A stretch of 38,421 nt of DNA from JBCDBH01 sp039184055 (GCA_039184055.1 JBCDBH010000008.1:1-38421), one strand, 5' to 3'. Counted from the stretch's first letter, positions 26,601 through 33,782 are shown. Made by a program: numbers and translations. The notes: generated by a model from the sequence alone, not told the origin.

Positions 26601-27222
26601 TCTGGGTATAGCTGTAGACGATCGTATTCTGATCGAGATCTTGTCGTTGATGGAGCGCCCAGACCCGCACGGCCTGCGCACCGTCGGCGAGAATCCGACT
26701 ATCGGTGCTGGTGCCATAGGTGCGCACGGTGCCGTCACTATGCGTCACCGTGAACGAGCATGGACCCACCGTGCAACCCTCGTACGACGGTACGACTTTC
26801 GACCAGGTCTCACGCTCGGTGTGGTAAATCGCGCTCGGCGATTGATATGCGTTGTCGGTGATGTTGATCAGGCGTTCGCCATCGAGACACAAACGATCAT
26901 CGGCGTCATAGGCGATCGTGCCGGAAAACCCGTCGATGGCCAGGATCGCCTTGCACCGTTGAATGGTCGACAGACCGGAGAGCGAAAAACCCATACCGAC
27001 TTTGCCGTTGCCGCCTTGGCTGTTGTACGACAACGCCAGATTGGGCTGCATCGATTGGATACCGGGAGGGACATGCAGAGGGACTCGGTACGCTGCCCTT
27101 CCGTTGCGGTCGACATTGAACGAGCCACCGAGGCTGCCAGCCGGGGTCGGGTCGGCCACCAGAGCCTGGGAGCCCGAGACAAAGAGAAGGATCGAGACGA
27201 CGAGACGAATCACCAAACGCAT
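20677..27222 (-). CDS. Giant SpvB/FG-GAP/RHS-repeat protein with low-complexity C-terminus
   Basis: 2181 residues. A signal peptide (about 1-23) is followed by an SpvB-like domain (GSLGGSFNVDRNG, LSYNSQGGNGKVGMGFSLSG). Next come seven FG-GAP/VCBS-like repeats of the type DVNGDGxxDxxGF (about residues 350-730), a TcdB/RHS middle with many YD repeats, and the RHS core (LYNYGRRYYDP...FISADKG) ending YNDPTG near residue 1887. Polymorphic RHS toxins place a toxin domain after this point. Here the last ~290 residues are a hydrophobic Ala/Gly stretch, a Ser-Asp-Gly repeat, acidic Ser-rich sequence, Thr/Ala repeats and a hydrophobic end. I see no nuclease, ADP-ribosyltransferase or deaminase motif and no immunity gene nearby. 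GGAG lies 8 nt upstream of the ATG. It follows the Cys-rich peptide gene and precedes the cyclase-like gene. Confidence 0.9.
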   Translation of the reverse strand: MRLVIRLVVSILLFVSGSQALVADPTPAGSLGGSFNVDRNGRAAYRVPLHVPPGIQSMQPNLALSYNSQGGNGKVGMGFSLSGLSTIQRCKAILAIDGFSGTIAYDADDRLCLDGERLINITDNAYQSPSAIYHTERETWSKVVPSYEGCTVGPCSFTVTHSDGTVRTYGTSTDSRILADGAQAVRVWALHQRQDLDQNTIVYSYTQSPTDAVHGGALASPGAYYVDQILYTSNSATSFTGTRTVSFAWTARPDIYVHYVGGSEVTVAARLIGVTTKVGSTVAADYRLTYETAPAPGTARSRLASVQRCDDTGTSAACLPATSFGRYQDLDPKFTGRTGVCTGCYTANQGWGDESKYPRTSADVNGDGRTDLVGFGDANGGTGFNGVQVALSKGASFDSPSKWADNFAVDALIWLDQSKTPRFVTDVNADGLQDLLGFGSDGVHVGLSNGSTFDTSSWNGGQPYTPFRLVDWDPSLFPRVIGDVDGDHLVDLIGFKDGAQVALSSQGNGFAALDTWIGDFSYQQGWTDLTPRMTADVNGDGRADIIGFNVNGVEVGLSTGSGFTKTGWDQSYSYYGYNLGWDPSLHPRLMTDVNGDGLADIVGFRHGTQVGLSTGKGFLPPTSWNPGFSFESSPSWTSASDMPRKFSDVNGDGLSDIVGFNADDDGAGKVVVALSTGNPSTGFTTSGWDQGSLPNLYQNGPVMISDVTGNGLADPTNFAQDGVYSGLAAGPVPDLLTQVTDGIGARHTVVYGLLSQGAPLYTDDNTGSTDPDVVSAVAHSTAQIPIGVLTVPSYPNQRVRGDRRSVVATYTLSNDSTVNGSPFSYQHGYTYKNASLNLRGRGWLGFGEVTSNDMAAGERTTRSYHIPFPFTGKVVDRDHSCLAGPDYDPSCTTSGTLLRQTTKSYLCEPGGSCDSADQAIFQPYPKVFQILRVKLVDQKYHYGTKTAALGTEWDFELHGHPIRVAYLGYLDPSGNNASPDDDVYTFIHYTSDDTANIFGKPMAQLVSNHDYGTWAGTTCDTAAPTFDGAHDLSLEAMDYTQTTWNVHRHCRWDDTANQAWLTTSYGFDPYGNRTMVTPPGEGTTHVTFDGTYHTYRDTLTTPPNHQGTTFTMKFGYDPRTGVRVAHRDFSGNTHTSCVDGFGRTVTWQGPAYDGNTKTGNSCLGSAPVSGGFAFVSQPMVTLSTQQWVAGGGTIYRQLDHVLDWPTKAVPTPPTTTSKFFIDALHRTVQSRIDSPTDDIVTCTQWTSRNKSARRSMPFYSNTAVDCSQDNAAPHWSITRYDAYNRRLSNSSPVGDGSENRVITWQYAGTTSHDTVTETQASTQSYAFATVRTAQYFDNQQRVVTLETPDDTVTHFGFDPLGRATSHVDPAGVTETITLDSLGRKVKIESPSIGTHQYTYADNGKLHTRVGAGGTVTYGYDPWGRVLTQAMSHPHDTSLDRTFTFQYDDETCGANADELTLATVTATTGNVFESSKAYCYDSYGNHKTLTTRVGSDTYRTDQVFDPRRRRTLLTYPDGGDPLVYAYQKNLLHTVSLGKTVWATYDQYSPFGQAGRITVRNGVVDQYGFGPSGELLSHELDDSGGTAIVDHTLTWDHLTQLGSITAAEHGGTSQSFTYQNRRLHTASGPWGSSTFTYQPNGNMKTKDDWTFVYDGQQATSATDGSQTEVWSAGYDDAGRMHTRTYGGSTSTYTFDALDRLVSVAQPSVTTTFTYSAHGQRLRKSSGGDTITYVGSAFETTRQASGTVLATRYVVGPSGRIASITTSTDDLATRRQADTASGTPAPGTVFLHNSYLDSTRVTTDATGKALSTAVYTPYGTVHQIDGPDNFRYKYTSKELDADTGLYNYGRRYYDPIAARFISADKGLGGHAHRQDALNRYEYVFSNPSSYNDPTGAAGLSAAAAVGCGGAAVANAALGLGWANYVQSHGKVSQLSAAGLGLGTVAAPTGAGVCIYNLVKAARQPRAGRGRPNDGNDSDGSDSVDGSDGSDGSDGARARVPDSDGEDLDAESSLDERTPLLRGQQNQGPRSNSEPSSSSEEDGGRPSTNSAPRDGDDPSLDDASSVSGDSETEVVQGALGTETSADLGADTTTGTSAVVGSTAGDTALGTDAAVTTTSTSSSLAVAANTTADVTATSTVATGATATTTTTTAATTTATATTSSATSAEIAADVVADIIAAVLAAL
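21251..21318. repeat. Degenerate 9-bp repeats encoding Ser-Asp-Gly units
   Basis: Tandem degenerate 9-bp units around TCACTGCCG within the RHS gene encode (S/V)DG repeats on the minus strand. They mark the change from the RHS core to the low-complexity tail and could vary in copy number between strains. Confidence 0.6.
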
Positions 27223-27256
27223 GACGTTGACTCCGATGGATACGAATAGGAAGAAG

Positions 27257-27279
27257 GCCGGGCAGCCAAGCTGCCCGGC
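27257..27279 (-). terminator. 10-bp hairpin between the peptide gene and the RHS gene
   Basis: GCCGGGCAGC and GCTGCCCGGC form a perfect 10-bp stem with a 3-nt loop, placed 6 nt after the peptide stop. On the transcribed strand it is followed by CTTCTTCCT, a weak pyrimidine tail and not a full T-run. It probably causes partial termination or protects the upstream mRNA, giving more peptide mRNA than RHS mRNA. That arrangement is common after precursor-peptide genes. Confidence 0.55.
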
Positions 27280-27285
27280 GTGCGA

Positions 27286-27582
27286 TCAGCAATACGGCGT
27301 CAAGCTGCCGCAGCCACTCAGATCGATGGCGCAGGGGGTCTGCCCCTGGCACGCGGTGAAGTGATCCTTGGCGTATTGCTCCCAGCGGCTCTGCTCGCCA
27401 CTGCACGGATAGCAGTACGCCTGCCCGGCGTCGTAGCAACAGCCCGAGGTGCCGGTGTACAGCTTGGTACCGGACGGCGAAGTGATGGTCACGGTGCCGT
27501 CGCAGCACGACGATGGGGTGATTCCGGCCTCGGCGCCGATCACGCCGCCTACCGAGTGGGTCCGTTGAGTTGGCATTCGCAT
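27286..27582 (-). CDS. Cys-rich 98-residue peptide, candidate RiPP precursor
   Basis: Small protein with ten cysteines (residues 26, 27, 48, 49, 57, 60, 78, 84, 91, 98). Two are CC pairs and the last residue is Cys. The first 25 residues have no Cys and could be a leader. Gly16-Ala-Glu-Ala-Gly20 resembles the GLEAS/GVDAS recognition sequences cut by PatA-type proteases, and Cys49-Tyr-Asp-Ala-Gly53 loosely resembles the downstream AYDG site; both are weak matches. There is no Sec signal. The ATG at 27582 has AGGAGG 11 nt upstream. It sits between a PatG-like protein gene and the RHS gene and is followed by a strong hairpin. Alternatives are a disulfide-rich structural peptide or a substrate of another enzyme. 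I know no homologue. Confidence 0.7.
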   Translation of the reverse strand: MRMPTQRTHSVGGVIGAEAGITPSSCCDGTVTITSPSGTKLYTGTSGCCYDAGQAYCYPCSGEQSRWEQYAKDHFTACQGQTPCAIDLSGCGSLTPYC

Positions 27583-27597
27583 CTGTCTGCTTTCCTC

Positions 27598-29226
27598 CTA
27601 GGGTCGGTTTGTCGTCAAAGCTCCCGGCCGACCGACCGGCCAAGAGCGTGGGGCTCCGATGATCACGGGAAGGGGCTCGCTGACATCGATCCCCACACGC
27701 ACGTCGATGGCGGCTCGCAGGGTGATCGGGCCGGGTGGAGCGAAACGCAGCACGAGATCCCAACGCTCGCCGACCGACGGGCCCAGACGTGGTGTCACCT
27801 CGACCGCGGTGAGCACACGGCCGAGACCGTGCTGCCGCGCGAAGATCTCGGCCAGCAACGACACCTGCGTCGAGACGAAATTGAGCAGTCGGTCACGCGC
27901 CTCGATGCCCCGGCGTTGCCGCCCGTCGTACAGACGATCGAGAAAGCTCTCGAGACCCGGTGGCACCGGCGCCGGCAAAGTGCCGAGCAGCGCTGCGGTC
28001 GACCAGGTGAACAAACCGCGGGGCTCGGGTCGTACACGAGGCACACGGCGACCGGACGACAACGTTTGCCAGCCGACCAGGTGACCGGGTAAGGAGATGC
28101 GCTCGACCCGCTGCGACGATGCGTGCAGCTGTTCGGCCAGGGTGTCGACGAGCAGAGTGTCGAGCCCCGCCACCGGTGCCAGCGCGAAAACCGCAGAGTC
28201 GTCGAGCTCCAAGGTCCAGTCGACGGCCGTCGCGAGCACCGGATCGCGAGCCATGGCCTCGAGGAGCCGGCGACCGCTCACCGGACGCAGGTCGCCCGCA
28301 GGGGTTTCGAGCGCATCGAGAAGCCGTGCACCACGCGGATCGAAAGCGAGCCGACCGATGGCGTAGACCGGTGGCTGCCGTACCGGGCCAGGCGCTACCG
28401 CGACACGCTCACGTGACGGCTCGGCGATCGGCGGCGGTGGCTCTTCGAACGGGCCGACGTAGACCGTGACGAAGAGCTCGTCGTCGTCGCCCCGGCCGAT
28501 GGCGACGTTTTCGAGCCGACCGCCGACGGCACGGCGCCGCCAATCGTCCACTGGCTCGGGGGATATACCGAGGGCTCGACACCAGAGCTGCCAGGAGGCG
28601 TCGGCGTGCTCGGCGCCTCGTTGGTCGACCTTCGCGGGTGCGGCGTCGAGCGACACGCGACCGCTGGTCGGATTCTCGACACGCAGAATCTGTACCCGTG
28701 GCCCGGCCTCGGCGAGCATCGCCACCCAGCCGTCGACGAGCTGCTGGTCGCGGCTTCGTGGCCGTGGCGTCAGCAGGCGCTCGGCCGCCAACCGGGCGGC
28801 CTCCGGGGTTTCGCCGCGTGTGGGCAGATAGCGTTTGATCGCCCACGCCGAGGCGCCGGGGCGCCATTCGAGGCTCCAGCCGTACACCCGGTCCACCGCC
28901 TCGATACCGGAGCGAAAATAGGCGCGGTACCCCACCCGGCCGTCGAGCAACGCGGCGCCGAGCGCCCCGGCCATGCGCCAGCCACCGAATTGCTGCTCGG
29001 CGACGTGCATGGCGACGCTCGGCATGGCGAGCCGACGGCACACCTCGCGTATGTCCTCGGGATCGGCACGCTCGGCCGGGAAACGGGCGAAATAGCGGTT
29101 TTGACGTAGGCCGTCGGTGGACAGCTTGATGCTCGGCGACACGGTCACCCCGTCGACTCCGGCGATCCGCAGAAGCTGATGGGGAAGAAGAAAACACTGC
29201 ACCGAGTCTGTGCTCACCGACGGCAT
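27598..29226 (-). CDS. Protease-free protein with a PatG-type C-terminal domain
   Basis: 542 residues from ATG 29226 (GAGGTGG about 5 nt upstream); a GTG at 29235 is the alternative start. Residues ~286 to the end resemble the C-terminal domain of the neighbouring subtilisin. Both have (V)YxxGxLxxD at the start, then WTL(E/D)(L/I)D, a (V/I)S(L/V)PGxLxG strand, PxxRGLxxW(S/N)T and a final LPVxxGxxxSW. It lacks the subtilisin triad, so it looks like a non-proteolytic paralogue fused to a different N-terminal domain. That N-terminal domain (residues 1-280) has AEQQFGGWRMAGALGAALLDG and DRVYGWSLEWRP stretches that I do not recognise. It lies 32 nt after the protease gene and 15 nt before the peptide gene. 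A role in substrate recognition or as the protease's partner is inferred. Confidence 0.7.
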   Translation of the reverse strand: MPSVSTDSVQCFLLPHQLLRIAGVDGVTVSPSIKLSTDGLRQNRYFARFPAERADPEDIREVCRRLAMPSVAMHVAEQQFGGWRMAGALGAALLDGRVGYRAYFRSGIEAVDRVYGWSLEWRPGASAWAIKRYLPTRGETPEAARLAAERLLTPRPRSRDQQLVDGWVAMLAEAGPRVQILRVENPTSGRVSLDAAPAKVDQRGAEHADASWQLWCRALGISPEPVDDWRRRAVGGRLENVAIGRGDDDELFVTVYVGPFEEPPPPIAEPSRERVAVAPGPVRQPPVYAIGRLAFDPRGARLLDALETPAGDLRPVSGRRLLEAMARDPVLATAVDWTLELDDSAVFALAPVAGLDTLLVDTLAEQLHASSQRVERISLPGHLVGWQTLSSGRRVPRVRPEPRGLFTWSTAALLGTLPAPVPPGLESFLDRLYDGRQRRGIEARDRLLNFVSTQVSLLAEIFARQHGLGRVLTAVEVTPRLGPSVGERWDLVLRFAPPGPITLRAAIDVRVGIDVSEPLPVIIGAPRSWPVGRPGALTTNRP

Positions 29227-29258
29227 GGTCGCCACCTCGTAGTCGTGGTTGTCGGGGG

Positions 29259-31283
29259 TCAGCGCAGCGGGTTGGAGAAGGTCGCCCAGCTGCTCACTTC
29301 ACCGACGCGGACCGGCAGCTCGGTGCTGACGTCGATGGTGAAACGGAACACCTGGCGCGCACGCTCGAACACGTTCTGCGGATCAAAGAACACGAAATTG
29401 ACGTCCCAGCTGTCGGCCCCCGGGGAAGCGAAACGGCTGCGCGCCACGTCGACCGTGTCGAGCGCCAACGACGCGCTGATCTGTCGTTGCAACACGTCGC
29501 TGAGCCGGAAGGCCATGGTGGCGGCGGCGTTCATCGCGCGGTCGGTCGGCGCCAACCCCGGATTGCGTAGCTCGTAGAGGAAGCGATCGACGAGGCTCTG
29601 CAGCTGTTGGCGATGCTCGGCGCTGCCGTTGCCGTCCAACGCCCCATTGACCAGTTGTTGGGTGTTCCAACCGATCAGGCCACGCAAATTGGGGCAAATG
29701 GCGCCGAGCTCACGGTTGTTGGACAGACGAGCCTGGCCGGCGAGAGCACCCGGAACCGATACGCGTTGCACGTTGGCGTACTCACCCTGTTGACCGGCGA
29801 AGAGCTCGGCCAGCCGCTGGTAGGCGGCCGCGGCGTAGGGACCCTCGGGTCGTACCGAATAGGCCGGCACACCATCGATATCGAGCGTCCAGATCAGGTC
29901 GGACGAGGCGTACGGTTGCTCGGCGAGCAATGCGAGCAAGTTGTTGGGATCGTCGGGGTTGCCGTCCATCTCGGCGGCGAACGACTCGCGCATGGCGCGG
30001 CTGCCGAAGTCGTAACCGAGATTTCCGACCACATAGATCAGCTGGCTGGCGGCGACGCTACCGGAGCTACCGCCACAGCCACAGTCGGACGGCTGGATAC
30101 CGGCCGGCTCGGCGACGGTCGCGGTTTCGGCTTCGAGCCACGCAACGGCAGTTTGGGCGTCGCTCTCGGCAACGGGCTGGACCTCGTGACTGTCTTCTTG
30201 ATGATCGACCATGGCCGTCTTCTCCTCATCGGGTGTTTCTGCCGCGCGCGAATCGGGGCGGCTCGTGGGTTGGGGAACGTCGGAAGCGGCCACACCCGTC
30301 GTGGGTGGAGCCGCGGAACACAGAGCTGGAGCAGGCAGCGGGCAGAACGACGGCACGGCGATCCCGGCCTCGCTCGGCGTGATCGCGGCGGTCTCGGCGG
30401 TCTCGGTGCGTAGCCGCCGCACCGCCGCTTCGATATCGAGCCGACCGGCGAGAATGCGCTGGCAATCGCCATCCCGTGCCGGCTCGCACGGACGGGCGCT
30501 GGCGAGCAGGGCGTCGTAGACGGCCCGGACGTCGATCGCGCCATGTCGTTGTTGCAGACTGAGCAAGAGGGCCACGACACCGCTGGCGACCGCGGTCGCG
30601 CAGCTGGTCGAGGTGCTGTGACGGATGCCACCGCCGGCGCGCGGACCCGGAATGTCCTCGCCGAGCACCAACAACCCGTTGGAGCGGTACTTGTCGCCCC
30701 AATTGCTGAACGGCAAAGGGCGCTCCTGCCGATCCATGGCGCCGACCGCGAGCACACCGGGCATTGCGGCCGGCACGTGTAGGCAGGCACAGCCGTCGTT
30801 GCCCGCGGCGGCGACCAAGAGCGCGCCGGCAGCCGCACACCGCTCGACCGCGGCGACCAGCACCGGGCTCGACCATGCGCCCGCGGTCAGCTCGCCGCCG
30901 CTCAGATTGATCACCCGAGCACCGAGATCGAGCGCCTGCTCGATGGCCCTTGCCAAACGCTCTTGTGGACAGGACGCCCCGTCGAGCGACCAATAGATCG
31001 GGATCGAGATGGCGTCACAATCCGGGACCAGCCCGACGAGATCGTCACCCGATGCGGGTTGGGCCATCAGAATGCCGGCGATGTGAGTGCCGTGTACCGA
31101 GACCTCGACGTCGGTCGGCATCTCGGCCAGCGGCGCCTCGCGCAATCGCGCCCCGGCGAAGCAGGCGTGCTCGAGATCGACGCGACCATCGAGAATGGCC
31201 ACCCGGACCTCGGGCGTGCCACGGCTGTCACGCCAAAGCGTCGTCAACGCAGGGATCGAGACGGACAGGTCGTGCTGAGACAA
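29259..31283 (-). CDS. Subtilisin-like protease of the cyanobactin PatA/PatG family
   Basis: 674-residue S8 peptidase. The catalytic residues are intact: Asp32 (AILDGRVDLEH), His65 (VHGTHIAGI), Asn162 (AAAGNDGC) and Ser227 (TSTSCATA). PatA/PatG family hallmarks are visible: PALTTLW at the start, LDGRVDLEHACF, CPQERLARAI, VINLSGG, CLHVPAAMPGVLAVGAMD and FSNWG. A Pro/Ala-rich linker (290-400) ends in DCGCGG. Residues 415-674 match the PatG C-terminal region (LIYVVGNLGYDFG, LIWTLDIDGVPAY, VSVPGALAG). No signal peptide is seen, so it is probably cytoplasmic. The start is TTG, with an in-frame TAG two codons upstream and no nearby ATG; GGGG is 7-8 nt upstream. It is the first gene of the operon. 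In cyanobactin pathways such enzymes cut or macrocyclise the precursor; here the likely substrate is the Cys-rich peptide. Confidence 0.92.
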   Translation of the reverse strand: MSQHDLSVSIPALTTLWRDSRGTPEVRVAILDGRVDLEHACFAGARLREAPLAEMPTDVEVSVHGTHIAGILMAQPASGDDLVGLVPDCDAISIPIYWSLDGASCPQERLARAIEQALDLGARVINLSGGELTAGAWSSPVLVAAVERCAAAGALLVAAAGNDGCACLHVPAAMPGVLAVGAMDRQERPLPFSNWGDKYRSNGLLVLGEDIPGPRAGGGIRHSTSTSCATAVASGVVALLLSLQQRHGAIDVRAVYDALLASARPCEPARDGDCQRILAGRLDIEAAVRRLRTETAETAAITPSEAGIAVPSFCPLPAPALCSAAPPTTGVAASDVPQPTSRPDSRAAETPDEEKTAMVDHQEDSHEVQPVAESDAQTAVAWLEAETATVAEPAGIQPSDCGCGGSSGSVAASQLIYVVGNLGYDFGSRAMRESFAAEMDGNPDDPNNLLALLAEQPYASSDLIWTLDIDGVPAYSVRPEGPYAAAAYQRLAELFAGQQGEYANVQRVSVPGALAGQARLSNNRELGAICPNLRGLIGWNTQQLVNGALDGNGSAEHRQQLQSLVDRFLYELRNPGLAPTDRAMNAAATMAFRLSDVLQRQISASLALDTVDVARSRFASPGADSWDVNFVFFDPQNVFERARQVFRFTIDVSTELPVRVGEVSSWATFSNPLR

Positions 31284-31518
31284 TCGCTACACCCCAGAGA
31301 GTCGAGGGTTGATTCGGATACACCGATCCCATGCGACCCCACACGGGGATCCGTAGGGAGACGAGCCGTCAGGCTCGCCACGATCTCGGCGTCAGCTCGA
31401 CCGGTATCTGTCGTCGGGGTGCGGGCGGTCTCACACGTCGCCGATTTTTCTTCGGGTTCTTTTCGGCGGCGCGGCGGCTGGGGTGGGAACGCGGGTCGGA
31501 AACAGGGACGAGACGAGA

Positions 31519-31552
31519 AAAGGGCGGCCCAAGGGCCGCCCTTTCTGCTTCC
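31519..31552 (-). terminator. Strong terminator after the metalloprotease gene
   Basis: AAAGGGCGGCCC (31519-31530) and GGGCCGCCCTTT (31533-31544) form a perfect 12-bp stem with a 2-nt loop. Read on the minus strand it is followed by TTTTCTCG, which suits Rho-independent termination of the metalloprotease transcript about 25 nt after its stop. The remaining 235 nt up to the S8 protease start hold only weak hairpins (CGAGCC/GGCTCG at 31362-31377) and no convincing promoter, although the operon should start there. Confidence 0.8.
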
Positions 31553-31568
31553 GAGTCAGGCTGACTCG

Positions 31569-33782
31569 TTATTCGCAGATCGACAGGTCGTCGATACCGC
31601 CTTCGATGATGTCGCCGGGGCCGGCACCATCGGAGACGCGAACGCGGAGAATGACGTTTCCGGACACGCTGCCAATCGACGCCGGAGTCCACGATGCCGT
31701 GGTCCGCGTGTCACCGATCGACACCAGGTTCTGCCACGTGCTGCCACCGTTCTCGGAAAACTCGATGACGAAGTAGTCGCCACTCGCGTCGTCACCGGTG
31801 TCGCGCTGCCCGTGGAAGTAGTTGACGCTCAGCGTGGAGCTGGCGCTCACGCTGTAGTTCGGCGAGGTCAAGATGCACTCACCGCCGTCGACATCGGCAT
31901 TACCGGCCGAGGTGTTGGTGGCGGTATAGAGGGCGTTCGAGCCGCTCGCCGCGCCACCGACCTGAGTGACGACCGTGCTGGTCTGCTGGGTCGGTGAGCC
32001 AATGATGAAGGTACCCGTGGTGCACGTGCCGCCAGCCGTCCAGCCCGTGGCGCCGCTCTCGAAGTCGTCGTCGACGGTGCAGCCACCACCCGGACCACCA
32101 CCGCCGGTGTCTTCGAAGACCTCGACGTTGCGGAAGTAGCTGTTGTTGCCGGAGCCGGCATCGTTGTCGTTGACCAGAACGAGACGGAAGCCCGAACCCG
32201 TGAAGTACTGACCGACCGGAATCTCGTAGGTGGTATAGCTGCTACCGCTGTAGTTGTCGAAGTCGGTGATGCCGTAGTTCTGGGTGCCATGGACCTTGAA
32301 GATACGGTTCGAGCTGAGGGTGTTGTCCTCGTCGAAACCGATGCCATGAATTTCACCCTGACTGGTCGAGCGGAAGTCGAAACGCACCACGGTGTCGGCG
32401 GTCAGGGTAAAGACCGTCGAGCTGGTGGTCCGACGCCAGGTGTTGTCCTGGAGCAGCAGCGTGGCGCCACCGTCTTGAACGGTGACGTTGGCGGCGGCAT
32501 CCTGGGTGGCGAAGGACTCGGTGGCGGTGCTGCTCCAGTCGATCACCCCGGCCGGTGGCGGCGGCGGCGGCGAGCCGCTGCGGTAGTTGGCGGTGATCGC
32601 CGCGACCTCGTCGATGACACGAGAGTTGTCACGCGAGTTGTTGATTCCGGTGGCGGCGCCCTGGAAGACGACGTCCGGATTCGAGAAGTACGGCTGACGG
32701 GTGCACCCCGACGGGCAGGGGTTCGAGTACGACATCACGGTGCGGTAGTTGCCGTTGATGTAGTGACCGTACGCGTAGTTGCGGTAGGCCTGCGAGGTCG
32801 GAGCACCGTTCTGTGGATTGTGCTGCAGACCGAGGTTGTGACCGTGCTCATGCGGGTACGAGAGGTTGCCGACCGCGCAGTTACGGGCCGTGACCTGGTA
32901 GCCGAACGGCGCGAAAGCCGAAGCGCTCTCGTTACCGAGCAAAAAGGCGATACCGCAGAAGCCGCCACCGTTCTCGACCAGGAGACCGACGAGGTCGGCG
33001 TTGTACTGGTCACGCAAATTGTTGACGGTCGAGTTGCTCTGGATGTAGTTGCGATCGGCCTGGATGTTGCCCGAGTCGTTGTAGGCGATCTCTTGGGTGT
33101 GCACCAGGGTGAAGCCGGCCACGGTGTTGCTGTTGGCGAAGGCGGTGTTGGACACGTCGATGGCGCTCTGCGCGGTGGCCTGGATCGCCGACGTGCCACC
33201 GGCAGCCGAACGAGCCTGCGGTGTATAGAGGCTCATGACGTCGATGTTGACCGAGGCGCGGGTGGCGACCTGAGGACCGGCGGCTTGGACCGGGGGATCC
33301 GCGCGCGGCTGCCTGACCAAACGCTCCGGCGGATCATGGGCGTGACCATCTTCGTGCGCGCACGGCGAGAAGGCCGAGAGATCGAGCTTCTGGAAGATCT
33401 GGCCACGCGGACTGGTGGTCAGCTCGTAGACGCCGTCCGGCGCGAAGAGCACACCGACGACCCAGCCGTGCTTGAGGGTGAGGACGACCTGGCCACCATC
33501 GGCAAACGTACCGCGCCAGGCCACATCGCCTGGGCCACGTTCTTCGAGCTCATAGAGCTCAACCAAATGACGCTGACCGTCGAAAAGCTCGAATGTCAGA
33601 GCATCAGCGCCTCGCTCGAGCGGCTTCGGATTGACGTCGACCTGCCACGATTCGACGGCACCCTCCGAAGACGAGCGAGTGAGAAGCTGAAGCGAAAGGA
33701 TTTCCTCGGCGGCAAAGGCCGGGGCAGTGGCGGCGAGCACGAGCGCCGCCGCGAGTACAAAACGGAACAGGGAACGTTGCAT
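31569..33782 (-). CDS. Secreted reprolysin-like zinc metalloprotease with C-terminal binding domains
   Basis: 737 residues. A signal peptide (1-24, cut after AFA) precedes a propeptide-like region to about 175 that includes the His-rich HEDGHAHD. The M12-type catalytic domain has zinc motif HEHGHNLGLQH at 311-321 and Met-turn VMSYS with Met350. A Pro linker near 405 (PPPPPP) leads to a beta-sandwich, carbohydrate-binding-like domain of about 150 residues. A second domain near 570-737 starts CTVDDDFESGATGW and ends with the terminal GGIDDLSICE, typical of secreted-protein appendages. AGGAG lies about 9 nt before the ATG. It is monocistronic, with its own terminator and a palindromic upstream region. 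It should degrade extracellular protein; the target is unknown. Confidence 0.9.
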   Translation of the reverse strand: MQRSLFRFVLAAALVLAATAPAFAAEEILSLQLLTRSSSEGAVESWQVDVNPKPLERGADALTFELFDGQRHLVELYELEERGPGDVAWRGTFADGGQVVLTLKHGWVVGVLFAPDGVYELTTSPRGQIFQKLDLSAFSPCAHEDGHAHDPPERLVRQPRADPPVQAAGPQVATRASVNIDVMSLYTPQARSAAGGTSAIQATAQSAIDVSNTAFANSNTVAGFTLVHTQEIAYNDSGNIQADRNYIQSNSTVNNLRDQYNADLVGLLVENGGGFCGIAFLLGNESASAFAPFGYQVTARNCAVGNLSYPHEHGHNLGLQHNPQNGAPTSQAYRNYAYGHYINGNYRTVMSYSNPCPSGCTRQPYFSNPDVVFQGAATGINNSRDNSRVIDEVAAITANYRSGSPPPPPPAGVIDWSSTATESFATQDAAANVTVQDGGATLLLQDNTWRRTTSSTVFTLTADTVVRFDFRSTSQGEIHGIGFDEDNTLSSNRIFKVHGTQNYGITDFDNYSGSSYTTYEIPVGQYFTGSGFRLVLVNDNDAGSGNNSYFRNVEVFEDTGGGGPGGGCTVDDDFESGATGWTAGGTCTTGTFIIGSPTQQTSTVVTQVGGAASGSNALYTATNTSAGNADVDGGECILTSPNYSVSASSTLSVNYFHGQRDTGDDASGDYFVIEFSENGGSTWQNLVSIGDTRTTASWTPASIGSVSGNVILRVRVSDGAGPGDIIEGGIDDLSICE

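Noticed and set aside
20677..27222. Standard polymorphic RHS toxin with immunity
   Set aside because: The C-terminus has no recognisable toxin motif and no small immunity gene follows.
25405..27249. 614-codon plus-strand frame opposite the RHS gene
   Set aside because: It mirrors the FG-GAP repeats. The encoded protein has no coherent domain, and the minus-strand reading has clear SpvB and FG-GAP motifs.
18904..31283. Ordinary cyanobactin gene cluster
   Set aside because: There is no YcaO cyclodehydratase, no PatB/PatC homologue and no short PatE-type precursor with repeated core cassettes. Only the protease and its C-terminal domain match.
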